Shown in pieces: positions 35,791 to 45,063 of a stretch of DNA of 64,000 nucleotides. The notes beneath the pieces were generated by a model that made no database searches, was not told where the DNA came from, and worked only from the letters and a program-made list of their open reading frames with translations. A program made the position numbers and the translations under genes. Position 1 is the first letter of the stretch, and each line of letters starts with the position of its first letter. The stretch comes from Bacteroidota bacterium (GTDB lineage: Bacteria > Bacteroidota > Ignavibacteria > Ignavibacteriales > Melioribacteraceae): the NCBI GenBank assembly GCA_021824635.1, contig JAKAKD010000007.1:1-64000 (forward strand). Reading direction: 5' to 3'.

Positions 35791-35867
35791 GCCATTCTGG
35801 ACTCGATCCAGAATCCATTTAGATTCCGCATCGCGCTTAAACAAGGTTTTCGCTTGTGCGGAATGAC
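35791..35867. repeat. Dispersed repeat, copy 2, between rnhB and yraN
   Basis: The complement begins GTCATTCCGCACAAGCG, contains CGGAATCTAAATGGATTCTG and ends GTCCAGAATGGC, the same family as the copy at 35313-35416. It extends the open frame into yraN. Confidence 0.7.
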
Positions 35868-35875
35868 ATTTAAAT

Positions 35876-36508
35876 TTATTCGGTAAAAAGTTTTTCTTGT
35901 TCTTCTTCTGCCAACAATTTTCTTAAAAAAGTTTTACGGTGAAATGGCGAGGCACCGAATTTCTTTACAGCGTCTCTATGAGCAAGAGTCGGGTATCCTT
36001 TATTCTGATTCCATAAATATTCGGGAAATTTTTTATGTGCGGTTTTCATAATTTCATCACGGGTTACTTTTGCTATGATAGATGCCGCGGCAATGGAAAA
36101 TGATTTAGCGTCTCCCTTGACTACTGTTTTTGTCTTTATATCAGAGAGAAAAGATTTGTTACCGTCAATCAAAATTAAATTTGGTAGAGGGGAAAGCTGT
36201 GCTGCTGCAAGCTTCATTGCTTTAAGAGATGCTTGTAAAATATTTATTTCATCTATCTCTTCGTGTCCGATAATTCCAATTCCATACGACAAACAATTTC
36301 CTAGAATCCAGTTGTAAAGTTCATCCCGTTTCTTCCCGGGGATTTTTTTTGAATCGTTGATTTCTTTATGGAAAGTTTTTTTATCAAAGATCACGGCGGC
36401 AGCTACAACCGGACCTGCAAGCGGACCGCGCCCGGCTTCGTCGCACCCGGCAATGAACTTTACTTTTGGGGAAAGAAATTTGCTGTCGAATGTTTTTAAA
36501 GAATTCAT
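35876..36508 (-). CDS. rnhB: Ribonuclease HII
   Basis: A 210-aa enzyme that removes ribonucleotides and RNA primers from RNA-DNA hybrids. The signature FIAGCDEAGRGPLAGPVVAA holds the catalytic Asp-Glu pair; LILIDGNKS has the third Asp, and AASIIAKVTRDEIM the conserved Lys/Arg and Asp. The start ATG 36508 lies just downstream of an inserted toxin-antitoxin module, and a diverged copy of the first 27 codons exists upstream of that module. The intact gene therefore appears to have acquired a new upstream junction. Confidence 0.95.
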   Translation of the reverse strand: MNSLKTFDSKFLSPKVKFIAGCDEAGRGPLAGPVVAAAVIFDKKTFHKEINDSKKIPGKKRDELYNWILGNCLSYGIGIIGHEEIDEINILQASLKAMKLAAAQLSPLPNLILIDGNKSFLSDIKTKTVVKGDAKSFSIAAASIIAKVTRDEIMKTAHKKFPEYLWNQNKGYPTLAHRDAVKKFGASPFHRKTFLRKLLAEEEQEKLFTE

Positions 36509-36522
36509 TAATAAATATAGTT

Positions 36523-36795
36523 TTAATAAACTTCTTCGTGAGTGCCGATATCTATAAGCAAAACTTTATTCTCGGTCAGAAATTTGAAAATTACCCGGCA
36601 ATCATAATCCACTGCAAATGCCCAACAGTCCTTTAGTATACCGGAAAGTTTATGCGTTCTAAGAATAGGGTTGAAAGGATTTATCGAAAACAGCATTATA
36701 TTTTCTTCGAATTTAGCTTTTAATTTTTTGTTAGAAGCGATCTTCTTTTTATACGAACGTTTGAATCCGGAATCCCAGACGAATTCAATCATCAT
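36523..36795 (-). CDS. YafQ/RelE-like toxin
   Basis: A 90-aa protein: FVWDSGFKRSYKKKIASNKK, then HKLSGILKDCWAFAVDYDCR, VIFKF and DIGTHEEVY. This matches YafQ/RelE mRNA interferases, with the C-terminal 'IGTH..VY' histidine motif. The start overlaps the antitoxin stop by 11 bp. The module sits between two copies of the rnhB 5' end. Confidence 0.9.
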   Translation of the reverse strand: MMIEFVWDSGFKRSYKKKIASNKKLKAKFEENIMLFSINPFNPILRTHKLSGILKDCWAFAVDYDCRVIFKFLTENKVLLIDIGTHEEVY

Positions 36796-37000
36796 CCAGG
36801 TCCTTCAACAATTCGTTAGAACTGCCTGAACTTATTTTACCCGCACTGTAATTTTCTTCGACTTCGGAAACTCGATCGCTGATATTTTTCCTTCTTAACT
36901 CTATTAATTGTTTCCGGGCAATCTCAAGAAAATATTCTTTATCCGTATCGTTGAGTTTTTGAAAATCATTTAATGCATCATTTATCGTGATATCTTCCAT
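36785..37000 (-). CDS. Antitoxin partner of the YafQ-like toxin
   Basis: 71 aa from ATG 37000, with AAAGG about 8 nt upstream; a GTG at 37024 is an alternative. It is an acidic helical protein (MEDITINDALNDFQKLNDTD ... EYFLEIARKQLIELRRKNIS ... LLKDLDDD). I do not recognise a named DNA-binding domain, but size, order and overlap with the toxin make it the antitoxin. Confidence 0.8.
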   Translation of the reverse strand: MEDITINDALNDFQKLNDTDKEYFLEIARKQLIELRRKNISDRVSEVEENYSAGKISSGSSNELLKDLDDD

Positions 37001-37045
37001 CTCTATACCTTTCTTCTTTTTCACAACAGAAAATAAAGCGAATTA

Positions 37046-37165
37046 TCATTCAACGCAATCCGTTGTTATAAGATTGATCATTTCGCGCCCGGCTTCATCG
37101 CACCCGGCAATGAATTTTACTTTTGTGGAAAGGAATTTATTGTCAAAGATTTTTAGTGCTCGCAT
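37046..37165 (-). pseudogene. rnhB: 5' remnant of rnhB
   Basis: The frame ATG 37165 to TGA 37046 encodes MRALKIFDNKFLSTKVKFIA followed by GCDEAGRE, then unrelated residues. This is the first 27 codons of ribonuclease HII, about 80% identical by eye to the intact gene at DNA level. Its ATG overlaps the stop of the BamA-like gene (TGATG), which looks like the original coupled position of rnhB. The toxin-antitoxin module lies between it and the intact gene. Confidence 0.85.
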
Positions 37166-39006
37166 CAAAACTCATTTATTATTCCAAAATGTATTTTACC
37201 GTTGCCGAATGAATCGCCTTTGGCAAGCGCGAAACTGACTCCAAGAACCCCAAGACTGGTTTCGATATTTAAACCAAATCCGTAACCAATCTTGAATGAA
37301 GAACTCTCAGGAATGTTCTTTTGCGTATCCTCGTTTCGTAAAAAGTATCCGGTATCAATAAACAAAAAAGTAAAAGACCGCCTTGAAAGAAGAAGACGGT
37401 ATTCAAGATTCGACCAGAAAATTCTATTCCCCTGAAATTGTTTTTCTCTATATCCGCGCAAAGTATTTGTCCCGCCTAGAAAATATAGATCGCTCATGTC
37501 TGTATTGTTCCCGCGCAATTCGCGCCCATGAACACCGATGGCAACAATCTGCTTTTGAAAAAGCTGATTGTAAATTGTAAAATCAAATTCCAAACGCTGA
37601 AGCGTAACATTTGTTTTTGTGTCGGGAGTTATAAAAACTGCGGGACCGTTTATTTCTTTTGAAATGAATTTGTAACTATTGTTCAAATAAATTCCTTTCG
37701 TAGGGGCGTAGAAATCATCGCGTGTGTCAATTCTGAAATTAACCCCTGTAGAAAGAGAAGAAGAATTAAATACAGTAAAGTTTTGTGAATTCAGCTCGGA
37801 CGGAATAGTTGATTGTGTGCCGATAATAATCGAAGCGGAAATTTCATCCGTTGCTAAATATTCCAAACTTCCTTCAAGGTTGCGCTGAACATAAGTCGAA
37901 TCCTGTTTACGTTGAAATAATGACCACGAAATATTAAAAGGGAGATCGAAGAGCCAAGGTTCAAGGTAGTGAAGTTCAAGTTCTTGAGACGAACGGTTTT
38001 CCTGCTGCCAGCGGAATGAAGCCGCGCGGCCTGTGCCGAATAGATTCCGCAGGTTAACATTTATAAATCCGGTTAAATAACCTCTCTCCTTATCATTTAC
38101 TGCGGGAACGTAACCTATTATGCCGTCAAAATAATTTGTCTGTTTTTCCTTTACAGATATTTTTAAGACACCTTCCTGTTTTGAGTTAAAATAAAAAACC
38201 GGCTGTTCAACCGGCTCAAAAAAACGCAACCGGTTTAATCGTTCCGGAATTTCATCAATCTTTTTTTGAGAATACTCTTCGCCTTTCCTAAATTGAAGTG
38301 CGCGTGTAATAACAAAATCTTTCGTTCTGTCATTGCCCTGGATTTCTATCTTATCAATTTTACTTTTAACGCCTTCATCAATGTATAGAACAAGATTGGC
38401 AAAATGATCTTCGTCTGCCGAATTTTTTGGAGATTCTACGGAAGGATTGATAAGTTCAACCGATTCAATGCGTATGGAAGAAAACGGGTAACCGATGTTC
38501 TCGTAATAATCGAGAACCTCCGAAAGGGCGAAGCCGATATTCGCATTTGTAAGCGGTTCATTTTCGAGTTGAGAAAGTATTCCGGCAATCTGAGTTGTGT
38601 CTTTAACTGTTTTGCCAAACTTAATTTTGTTGATGAGAGTCGGCTTGCCTTCATTCAGATTTATTAAGAGAGAAGATCTTACGGAATCAATTTTCTCCAA
38701 GACAACTTTTTGAAAGGAAGAATAAAAATATCCTCTCTCTTCCAATGCGGAGATGATTCTGGATTTAACCGAGTCTTCCAATCCGGGAAAATATTTTGTG
38801 CCCGTGGAAATTTTTATCCAATTAAAATAATCGCTTTCCGAAAATTTATTTTCTCCGCTGATTTCGATTTCTGAAATGGTTTGTGCGAATGAATTTGTTG
38901 TGATTAGTAAAAGAAAGATGAGAGTTACATTTTTAATGGAACGCGTGTTATGTTGATTGTTATGATTAACGCCGATTAGATCAAGAATAATCTTAATTAT
39001 CTCCAT
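37165..39006 (-). CDS. BamA/TamA-family outer-membrane protein (POTRA + barrel)
   Basis: About 613 aa from ATG 39006; an ATG at 39066 would overlap the upstream kinase gene by 23 bp. The signal segment is KNVTLIFLLLITTNSFAQ. POTRA-like domains follow (ISEIEISGENKFSESDYFNW; INKIKFGKTVKD; SKIDKIEIQGNDRTKDFVIT). The C-terminal barrel contains DTRDDFYAPTKGIYLNNSYK, YFLGGTNTLRGYREKQFQGN (the family's (V/I)RG(F/Y) motif) and SFKIGYGFGLNIETSLGVLG. It should insert or translocate outer-membrane proteins. The length is shorter than classical BamA (about 800 aa), closer to TamA or Bacteroidota variants. Confidence 0.86.
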   Translation of the reverse strand: MEIIKIILDLIGVNHNNQHNTRSIKNVTLIFLLLITTNSFAQTISEIEISGENKFSESDYFNWIKISTGTKYFPGLEDSVKSRIISALEERGYFYSSFQKVVLEKIDSVRSSLLINLNEGKPTLINKIKFGKTVKDTTQIAGILSQLENEPLTNANIGFALSEVLDYYENIGYPFSSIRIESVELINPSVESPKNSADEDHFANLVLYIDEGVKSKIDKIEIQGNDRTKDFVITRALQFRKGEEYSQKKIDEIPERLNRLRFFEPVEQPVFYFNSKQEGVLKISVKEKQTNYFDGIIGYVPAVNDKERGYLTGFINVNLRNLFGTGRAASFRWQQENRSSQELELHYLEPWLFDLPFNISWSLFQRKQDSTYVQRNLEGSLEYLATDEISASIIIGTQSTIPSELNSQNFTVFNSSSLSTGVNFRIDTRDDFYAPTKGIYLNNSYKFISKEINGPAVFITPDTKTNVTLQRLEFDFTIYNQLFQKQIVAIGVHGRELRGNNTDMSDLYFLGGTNTLRGYREKQFQGNRIFWSNLEYRLLLSRRSFTFLFIDTGYFLRNEDTQKNIPESSSFKIGYGFGLNIETSLGVLGVSFALAKGDSFGNGKIHFGIINEF

Positions 39007-39043
39007 AGGAGTTCTTAGGACGTAACTGATCTGCGCTCTATTA

Positions 39044-40015
39044 TTATTTATAATTCGGCGTGTCATTGATGATCTTCATCTTTTTGCCAACCGTCATCAC
39101 TTCTACATGCTCAGCATATTTCCCCATCTGTTCTGAAGTAACTTCACATGTTTCGAGCATTGTTGAATTAGCGGCTCCCAACGCGGCGGCAATTTTCACA
39201 AATTCATCAAAGACAAGCGCGTTTTCTAATCCGTAAGCAATACCGGCAACAAAGGCGTCTCCGCTTCCTGTTGAATCTAATACCTTAACATTTGGCGGCA
39301 CAATCTTATAATGGAAATTAAATTTACTGGCATAAACCGGATTGTCGCCGTCTGTCAAAAATGACAGCTTTATATTTTTCGAATAGAGCTCATGAAGAAA
39401 ATTTAATTTCTCGTTTTCATTCCTCAAAGAAATGTTTAACGATTTTTCAACTTCTTCAACATTATTGTGAATTACCGTCGGCGCTGCTTCTATACAATCA
39501 TTTAGATGAGTACCGTATGTATCTAATATCGAAATTTTATCGTGTTTGTTTGCAAGTTCAATTCCAAACGGAAAAATATCATCGGTCTCTTTGCAAGGAG
39601 AGCTTCCGGCAAATACTACTATAGAACAATTCTGAATCATTTTTTCAAGCTTATTCTTGAATTCCGAAGCTTCATCGGAAGTAATGTGGCTATTCATTCC
39701 GAAAAAAGTTGATATGAGGTTATTCTTTTCTTCTATAATTAAGTCCGCAATGCGTGTTTCGGATTTTGCCGATACAACTGAGAAATCAATCTTGTCATTT
39801 GTTAAGCAATGGCGTAAAACTTTCCCGTTGTTGCCGCCAAGAAAAGTAAATGCTGAATTCTGAACGCCGAGAAAATTTAATTGACGACTTACGTTAATTC
39901 CTTTTCCGCCCGCATAAAAAATTTCTTTTGAACTTCTGTTTGATCTGCCAAGTTCGGCTGTATCAAAAAATAATCTGCGTTCCAAAAGAGGATTAAGTGT
40001 GATAGTGAGAATCAT
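39044..40015 (-). CDS. PfkB-family sugar kinase (1-phosphofructokinase/LacC-like)
   Basis: A 323-aa kinase. MILTITLNPLLERRLFF and IFYAGGKGINVSRQLNFLG are the N-terminal substrate-binding signature; VLDSTGSGDAFVAGIAYGLE is the C-terminal PfkB signature with anion hole and catalytic Asp. The order and spacing fit the FruK/LacC group that phosphorylates fructose-1-P or tagatose-6-P. No PTS genes are nearby, so the sugar is unclear. The gene ends within the possible 5' end of the BamA-like gene. Confidence 0.9.
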   Translation of the reverse strand: MILTITLNPLLERRLFFDTAELGRSNRSSKEIFYAGGKGINVSRQLNFLGVQNSAFTFLGGNNGKVLRHCLTNDKIDFSVVSAKSETRIADLIIEEKNNLISTFFGMNSHITSDEASEFKNKLEKMIQNCSIVVFAGSSPCKETDDIFPFGIELANKHDKISILDTYGTHLNDCIEAAPTVIHNNVEEVEKSLNISLRNENEKLNFLHELYSKNIKLSFLTDGDNPVYASKFNFHYKIVPPNVKVLDSTGSGDAFVAGIAYGLENALVFDEFVKIAAALGAANSTMLETCEVTSEQMGKYAEHVEVMTVGKKMKIINDTPNYK

Positions 40016-40127
40016 TGGATTGGCTTATTAATCGTTAGAAAAAATATTTTAGAGCAAAGTAGAGTGGATAATGAGAAAGAAGAAGATTTTTTTTACAAAT
40101 TATACACTCTACATACTTCATTAAAAA

Positions 40128-41402
40128 TTAATATCTATACCCCGGCCAGCGGCTATAATCCGGATTTACTAAATGGTAATCTCCAAAGCCGGTTTGATCT
40201 AAAAACACAAAAGATCTATTCTGTTCGTAATATTGCCATATTTCGTACGGTTTAGAATCCATATCTAAAGGATGTCTTTCAACGGAACTAGGCGGACCGA
40301 ACGTAATAAAAACCATTCCCATATCGCTGCGCCATCCTTCACCAAGTCCTTTGAAATGTTTGTTGGCATAATCAACTCGTCTGTAATATTCATAAAGAAT
40401 CGGGTTGTCTTCTTGTTTAGGATTTGGTTTTTTCTTATCCCAAAAAGCTAAGAAGCGTTCCATTCTATCTTCATATGTTTTTCCGTCTTTTATATAATCT
40501 AACTCTTCCTGAGAAGCTATGTACATCATCTGGTTGATTGCCTTGTCCAAATCAATAATTGAAGAGGGCAAGCCTGCAATTTTGGCTCTTAATTTTTTTC
40601 CTACCGAGGTAATTTCCTTCCGGTCTAAATCTTTTAAAGTAACTGTCAACAAGTAATCGCCAACACCAAAATTTGTATTCTTTATTGTGTGAGTGATTGT
40701 GTTATCGCCCGGTTTGATAGTTTGCGGATCTTCCTGCTTTAGAGAAGTATTGTTCTTAAAATCGTTTAATGTGTATTCAAGAACTACATCCCGTTGTTTG
40801 TCGGAATAAAGATCAAAGAAGAAAGAAAGAGAAGTGTTCTTACCTGTAACGGTTGAAGAAACATTGGGAATAATTTTATCTCCGGACGGCTCCTTTACTA
40901 TTTCCGAGATGAACATTACATCACTCAAGCCGAGTGAGTCTGTTATTTGACGAACATTGAGAGGCAATTCTCTAGATGAAATACGGCGTGAATCGGAATC
41001 TTCGACTACACATTTTAAAAAATATTTACCGGGAGCCAAATCATAATATTTGTAGCTGTAGAAAAAATTTGATTTAGACAATGTATTGGAAAAATCTTCG
41101 GCACTGACTTTTTCTTTCCAGTTGCGTTCAAAGATGATGTTACTTTTCTTTTCGTCCAGAAAGGTTAATGTTACGTCAAATCCGCCGCGGAATCCGTCAT
41201 CTTTCTTAACAAATGAAATCATTGAGTATGGAACTTGAACGAAAACATCAATGCGCGTTTTGCCCGGTGTTGTGCTTTTATAACCGGCGTAATCAAGAAA
41301 GAAAATGCCCGCGTTAGGAATTGTATTGTTGCCGGATGAGTATTCAACCTGCGCTAATACTGCCGATGCGAGAAGAAACGATAACAGAATTATTTTTTTC
41401 AC
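40128..41402 (-). CDS. GWxTD-domain protein
   Basis: A 424-aa exported protein with signal peptide MKKIILLSFLLASAVLA. The middle consists of beta-sandwich segments. The C-terminal GWxTD-type domain is recognised by the helical part FLAFWDKKKPNPKQEDN, YYRRVDYANKHFKGLGEGWR, GMVFITFGPPSSVERHP and PYEIWQYYEQNRSFVFLDQ, and ends in YHLVNPDYSRWPGYRY. The eponymous motif is GWRSD here, with Ser for Thr. The domain is frequent in Ignavibacteria and related phyla; its function is unknown. Confidence 0.88.
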   Translation of the reverse strand: MKKIILLSFLLASAVLAQVEYSSGNNTIPNAGIFFLDYAGYKSTTPGKTRIDVFVQVPYSMISFVKKDDGFRGGFDVTLTFLDEKKSNIIFERNWKEKVSAEDFSNTLSKSNFFYSYKYYDLAPGKYFLKCVVEDSDSRRISSRELPLNVRQITDSLGLSDVMFISEIVKEPSGDKIIPNVSSTVTGKNTSLSFFFDLYSDKQRDVVLEYTLNDFKNNTSLKQEDPQTIKPGDNTITHTIKNTNFGVGDYLLTVTLKDLDRKEITSVGKKLRAKIAGLPSSIIDLDKAINQMMYIASQEELDYIKDGKTYEDRMERFLAFWDKKKPNPKQEDNPILYEYYRRVDYANKHFKGLGEGWRSDMGMVFITFGPPSSVERHPLDMDSKPYEIWQYYEQNRSFVFLDQTGFGDYHLVNPDYSRWPGYRY

Positions 41403-41430
41403 TTCTTATACTCCTTTTTCAGAAAACAAA

Positions 41431-42714
41431 TTACTTGCCGAATAGATCATACTCATTGCACTCGTAAATATCAACGTGATAAAATTCACCTAAATTATAT
41501 TTTTTTTCTTTTGCGCTGATCAAAACTTCGCCGTCAACTTCCGGTGCATCCCGTTCCGAACGGGCAATGTAATATTCGCCGTCAAGCGAGTCAATTACAA
41601 CTTTTAATTTTTTGCCAATGTAAGTTCGGTTTTTATCTTCCGAAATTTCTTTCTGAATTTCCATCAATGTTGCCTTCCGTTCTTCTTTTATCTCCGGCGA
41701 TACCGGATCTCCTAAAATAAAACTCGGCGTGTTCTCTTCAACAGAATATGTGAAAACTCCAAAACGGTCGAATTTTATATCACGGACAAACCGGCAAAGT
41801 TCCTCAAACTCTTTTTCGGTTTCATTGGGATAGCCGACAATAAATGTCGTACGCAAAGTGAGACCCGGAATTTTGTCTTGAAGAGTTGTAAGAAGTTCTT
41901 TAGTTCTGCGCTGTGTTATTCCGCGCCGCATAGATTTTAATACCGGATCGGAAATGTGTTGAAGAGGAATATCAATGTATTTACAAATTTTGGGATTGTT
42001 TGCGATCTCTTCCATTAAATCTTCCGGGAAGTGGGAAGGATATACATAGAGAAGGCGAATCCATTCTATACCATTAATCTCGGAAAGTTTGTGAAGCAAT
42101 TCCGCAAGATTTCTTTTTCCATATAGATCAATACCGTAGTCAGTTGTATCCTGTCCAATAATGATAAGCTCTTTTACGCCTTGATTGGCTAATGAAGTTG
42201 CTTCGGCAATTAGCTCTTCCATCGGTTTTGTCTTATGAAGTCCGCGCATTAAAGGTATTGCGCAGAACGAGCACGGGTTGTCGCACCCTTCGCTTATCTT
42301 CAGATATGCAAAATGTTTTGGTGTTGTAATTATTCTTTCGCCGAGTAATTCGTATTTCAGATTGCCGCCGAACTCATTTACTATTCCTTCGTACGCTTCG
42401 GTACCGAAGAAAGCGTCTACCTCTGGAATCTCTTTTCTGAGATCGTTCATATACCGTTCGGAAAGACAGCCGGCAACTACAACTTTTTTAATTTTCCCCT
42501 GCTTTTTCATCTCGATTGCTGAAAGAATTGTATTGACGGATTCTTCTTTGGCTGCGTCTATAAATCCGCATGTGTTGATTACAATTGAATCTGCCTGGTT
42601 AGGATCGTCAATCAGATCGAACTTATTGAGTTTGAATTGACTCATAAGGCGTTCGGAGTCTACAGTATTCTTTGAACAACCGAGAGTTATAACAGATATT
42701 TTATTTTCACTCAT
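41431..42714 (-). CDS. rimO: Ribosomal protein S12 methylthiotransferase RimO
   Basis: 427 aa from ATG 42714; an ATG nine codons earlier is less likely. It is a radical-SAM enzyme adding a methylthio group to an aspartate of ribosomal protein S12. The UPF0004 domain carries ITLGCSKNTVDSERLM with cluster cysteines, INTCGFIDAAKEESVN and VAGCLSERY. The radical-SAM triad is in SEGCDNPCSFCAIPLMRG, followed by IGQDTTDYG and DIPLQHISDPVLKSMRRG. A TRAM domain ends the protein. GCSKN and CGFI(D)AAKEE distinguish RimO from MiaB. Confidence 0.95.
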   Translation of the reverse strand: MSENKISVITLGCSKNTVDSERLMSQFKLNKFDLIDDPNQADSIVINTCGFIDAAKEESVNTILSAIEMKKQGKIKKVVVAGCLSERYMNDLRKEIPEVDAFFGTEAYEGIVNEFGGNLKYELLGERIITTPKHFAYLKISEGCDNPCSFCAIPLMRGLHKTKPMEELIAEATSLANQGVKELIIIGQDTTDYGIDLYGKRNLAELLHKLSEINGIEWIRLLYVYPSHFPEDLMEEIANNPKICKYIDIPLQHISDPVLKSMRRGITQRRTKELLTTLQDKIPGLTLRTTFIVGYPNETEKEFEELCRFVRDIKFDRFGVFTYSVEENTPSFILGDPVSPEIKEERKATLMEIQKEISEDKNRTYIGKKLKVVIDSLDGEYYIARSERDAPEVDGEVLISAKEKKYNLGEFYHVDIYECNEYDLFGK

Positions 42715-42797
42715 GAAACTTTCTAATGATACACAAATCATTTAATGTGGTTTTGACTGAAAACGTCATAACCAATGTTAGATCCGTGTTCTATTTT

Positions 42798-43628
42798 TTA
42801 TTTTACAAAAAGAGTAAGGTAAAGATAAACAATTGGAGCAGTGAAAAGTAGCGAATCGAAGCGGTCTAAAATTCCACCATGACCAGGAATGATTGATGAT
42901 GAATCTTTGACGTGAGAATCTCGCTTCAGCAGACTTTCAATTAGGTCGCCAATTTGTCCGAACAGTCCAACTATAAATCCAATTGCAAAGGCATCTCTCA
43001 ATGTCAAGAAATCAAGTGCAATCTCACGGGCGGCAACCATACCGGCAATTGCAAAAACAAAACCGGCAACTGCGCCTTCCCAGCTTTTATTAGGACTTAC
43101 ACGCGGCATTAATTTATGTAGTCCGTATGCGCTGCCGATAAAATATGCCGCTGAATCACAAATCCAAATGGAAGCAAGAATTGAGATTATTAAATATCCG
43201 CCTTGAGCGTATGTGAATGCAGAATCACTGTAGAACTCACGTAAGTCTAAAATTGCCGCAGAAAAGAAACCGATGTAAAAAATCCCGAGCAATGTAGTTC
43301 CTAGATTTGCAATGGCAGATTCTTTATCTCTAAACAGTTCCAATATCAATAACAATACGATGAGGCAAAGGAAGAAAATGCGGTAATCAAAAAAATTTTT
43401 ATACTCGTTAATGATAATTAGCGCAACAGCGAAATAGCCGATAAATTTATTTGTGTAGCTGTGTTTATTGCGGACCATTTTAGAATATTCAAAATAGGAG
43501 ATAAGTCCAATACAGAGTGTGAATAATAAGAAAGGAATTTTTCCAATCAGACTAAGAATAACAATCAACGGTACACCAATTAATGCGGCAATTACACGCG
43601 TTGATAAGTTGTTCATCTTTTTAGTCAT
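42798..43628 (-). CDS. cdsA: Phosphatidate cytidylyltransferase
   Basis: A 276-aa integral membrane enzyme making CDP-diacylglycerol. Several hydrophobic helices precede the C-terminal signature: ICDSAAYFIGSAYGLHKLMP, RVSPNKSWEGAVAGF and KRDSHVKDSSSIIPGHGGIL, then DRFDSLLFTAP. The start ATG directly follows the stop of the zinc-ribbon gene, so translation is coupled. Confidence 0.95.
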   Translation of the reverse strand: MTKKMNNLSTRVIAALIGVPLIVILSLIGKIPFLLFTLCIGLISYFEYSKMVRNKHSYTNKFIGYFAVALIIINEYKNFFDYRIFFLCLIVLLLILELFRDKESAIANLGTTLLGIFYIGFFSAAILDLREFYSDSAFTYAQGGYLIISILASIWICDSAAYFIGSAYGLHKLMPRVSPNKSWEGAVAGFVFAIAGMVAAREIALDFLTLRDAFAIGFIVGLFGQIGDLIESLLKRDSHVKDSSSIIPGHGGILDRFDSLLFTAPIVYLYLTLFVK

Positions 43629-43970
43629 TTATTCCTCATCATCAATTTTGGCGCTGTTGATATCGTTTATAATTTGTAACGCGGCTTCTGCGTCTTTCTT
43701 TTTTATAAGTAATTTTACTCCGGCCTGATCTCCCAGTACCGGATAGCTTCTGTCTCTTCTGGAAATTATTATGCTGTCTATTTCTGCGCCTTCAAGATTT
43801 GCTTTTAGCATTTCGGCAGTATAAGTATCGGTTGAAGCGAATGCAACAATCCAGTCTTTTGGATGAAGTAAATTTTTTTCAAATTCTTCATCCGGAATTA
43901 ACTCGGCTCCGCAATCGGCACAATATTTAATTCCTTCAATATATTCGTACTCACATTTAGGACAGATCAT
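43629..43970 (-). CDS. Zinc-ribbon DUF2007-type protein
   Basis: A 113-aa protein. An N-terminal zinc ribbon CPKCEYEYIEG ... CADCGAEL (four Cys) is followed by a DUF2007-like putative signal-transducing domain (WIVAFASTDTYTAEMLKANL, GVKLLIKKKDAEAAL). The biochemical role is unknown. It overlaps the upstream protease gene by 4 bp and abuts cdsA. Confidence 0.87.
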   Translation of the reverse strand: MICPKCEYEYIEGIKYCADCGAELIPDEEFEKNLLHPKDWIVAFASTDTYTAEMLKANLEGAEIDSIIISRRDRSYPVLGDQAGVKLLIKKKDAEAALQIINDINSAKIDDEE

Positions 43971-44935
43971 AATACCTCCTTTTTATTAGAGACAATCTTG
44001 TTATAGTTAGTCTTAATAAAAATTATATAAGCAAAGAAAAGAGTGGCAAACATTACAAAACTGATAATCTGAGGTATAATATATTGCTTTGTAGTTACGG
44101 TTGTTTTTATTAATTCGTCGTTCCCAAGAAAAAGAAATGCAAGAACGGCAATAAGATTATTAAAGAAATGTAATGCCATAGGAACGAAAATGGAATTGCT
44201 CATGTAAGCGGCAAAACCAAAGTAAGCGCCAAGGGCAATGAGCGTTACTAATCCGTACGGATTGAAATGGTATAACCCGAAAAAAACTGCGGTTATTAAA
44301 ATACTCCAAAACGGTCTTAGCTTTTGTTCAAAACTTTTCTGAACAAATCCGCGGAATAATGTCTCTTCGCATAGCGCAGGAATAACAGCTACTACAAAAA
44401 TGATGAATGATGATTCAAACACAGAGTGAGAAGTAAGCAGTGTTCCGTAAGTGCTTTCCACAAGCTTATCGAGTTTGTCCAGCATATTCGTTATATTTTT
44501 TACAAAGGGACTTACTGCCGCCAGTTTTTCCAGCGCATAAGTTTGCAGTGAAAGAAAATTTTGAAGAAGCGGAGTTAATAGAATCAATCCGACAATAAAT
44601 ATTCCAACTTCTTTGAAAGAAGGAAACTTTACACGAAGAATTGTTGAAATGTTTTCTCTATAAATATATCTCGCAAGCAGAAGAGTGGGAAACAACATAA
44701 GGAGAATTTGTCCGCCCATTGTTAGCATCCGCACCATGTTAACATCTGCATTTTCAAAGTTGAAGCCGAAAATTGCAACAGTTAAAATTGCACCGCCAAA
44801 TTGATAAAGAAGGAAAATTCCAACAAGCGCAATAAACGCAGCCGTTATTGGAGAAATTGTTGAAAATGGTCGAGGAACTTCAGCTTTTGGCTCGTCCTCT
44901 TTCTGTTCCGATGGATCTTTAAATTCTTCAATCAT
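43967..44935 (-). CDS. CPBP-family intramembrane metalloprotease
   Basis: A 322-aa membrane protein with a proline-rich cytosolic start and about eight helices. Catalytic motifs of the CAAX/Abi (CPBP) family are present: CEETLFRGFVQ (EExxxR), FGLYHFNP (FxxxH) and a third helix with HFFNN. Members cleave within membranes or provide immunity to bacteriocins; the target here is unknown. It overlaps the zinc-ribbon gene by ATGA. Confidence 0.9.
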   Translation of the reverse strand: MIEEFKDPSEQKEDEPKAEVPRPFSTISPITAAFIALVGIFLLYQFGGAILTVAIFGFNFENADVNMVRMLTMGGQILLMLFPTLLLARYIYRENISTILRVKFPSFKEVGIFIVGLILLTPLLQNFLSLQTYALEKLAAVSPFVKNITNMLDKLDKLVESTYGTLLTSHSVFESSFIIFVVAVIPALCEETLFRGFVQKSFEQKLRPFWSILITAVFFGLYHFNPYGLVTLIALGAYFGFAAYMSNSIFVPMALHFFNNLIAVLAFLFLGNDELIKTTVTTKQYIIPQIISFVMFATLFFAYIIFIKTNYNKIVSNKKEVL

Positions 44936-45063
44936 AGTATTTACAAATTATAAAAAAGGGAAGTGAGTTGCTAATGAAAGAGAGAGTGAAGATAGATGAT
45001 GGATTATGATTAATGCGGGTTGAATTTCAAATCCATCTACCACTACTACTTTCCCCAATGAAA

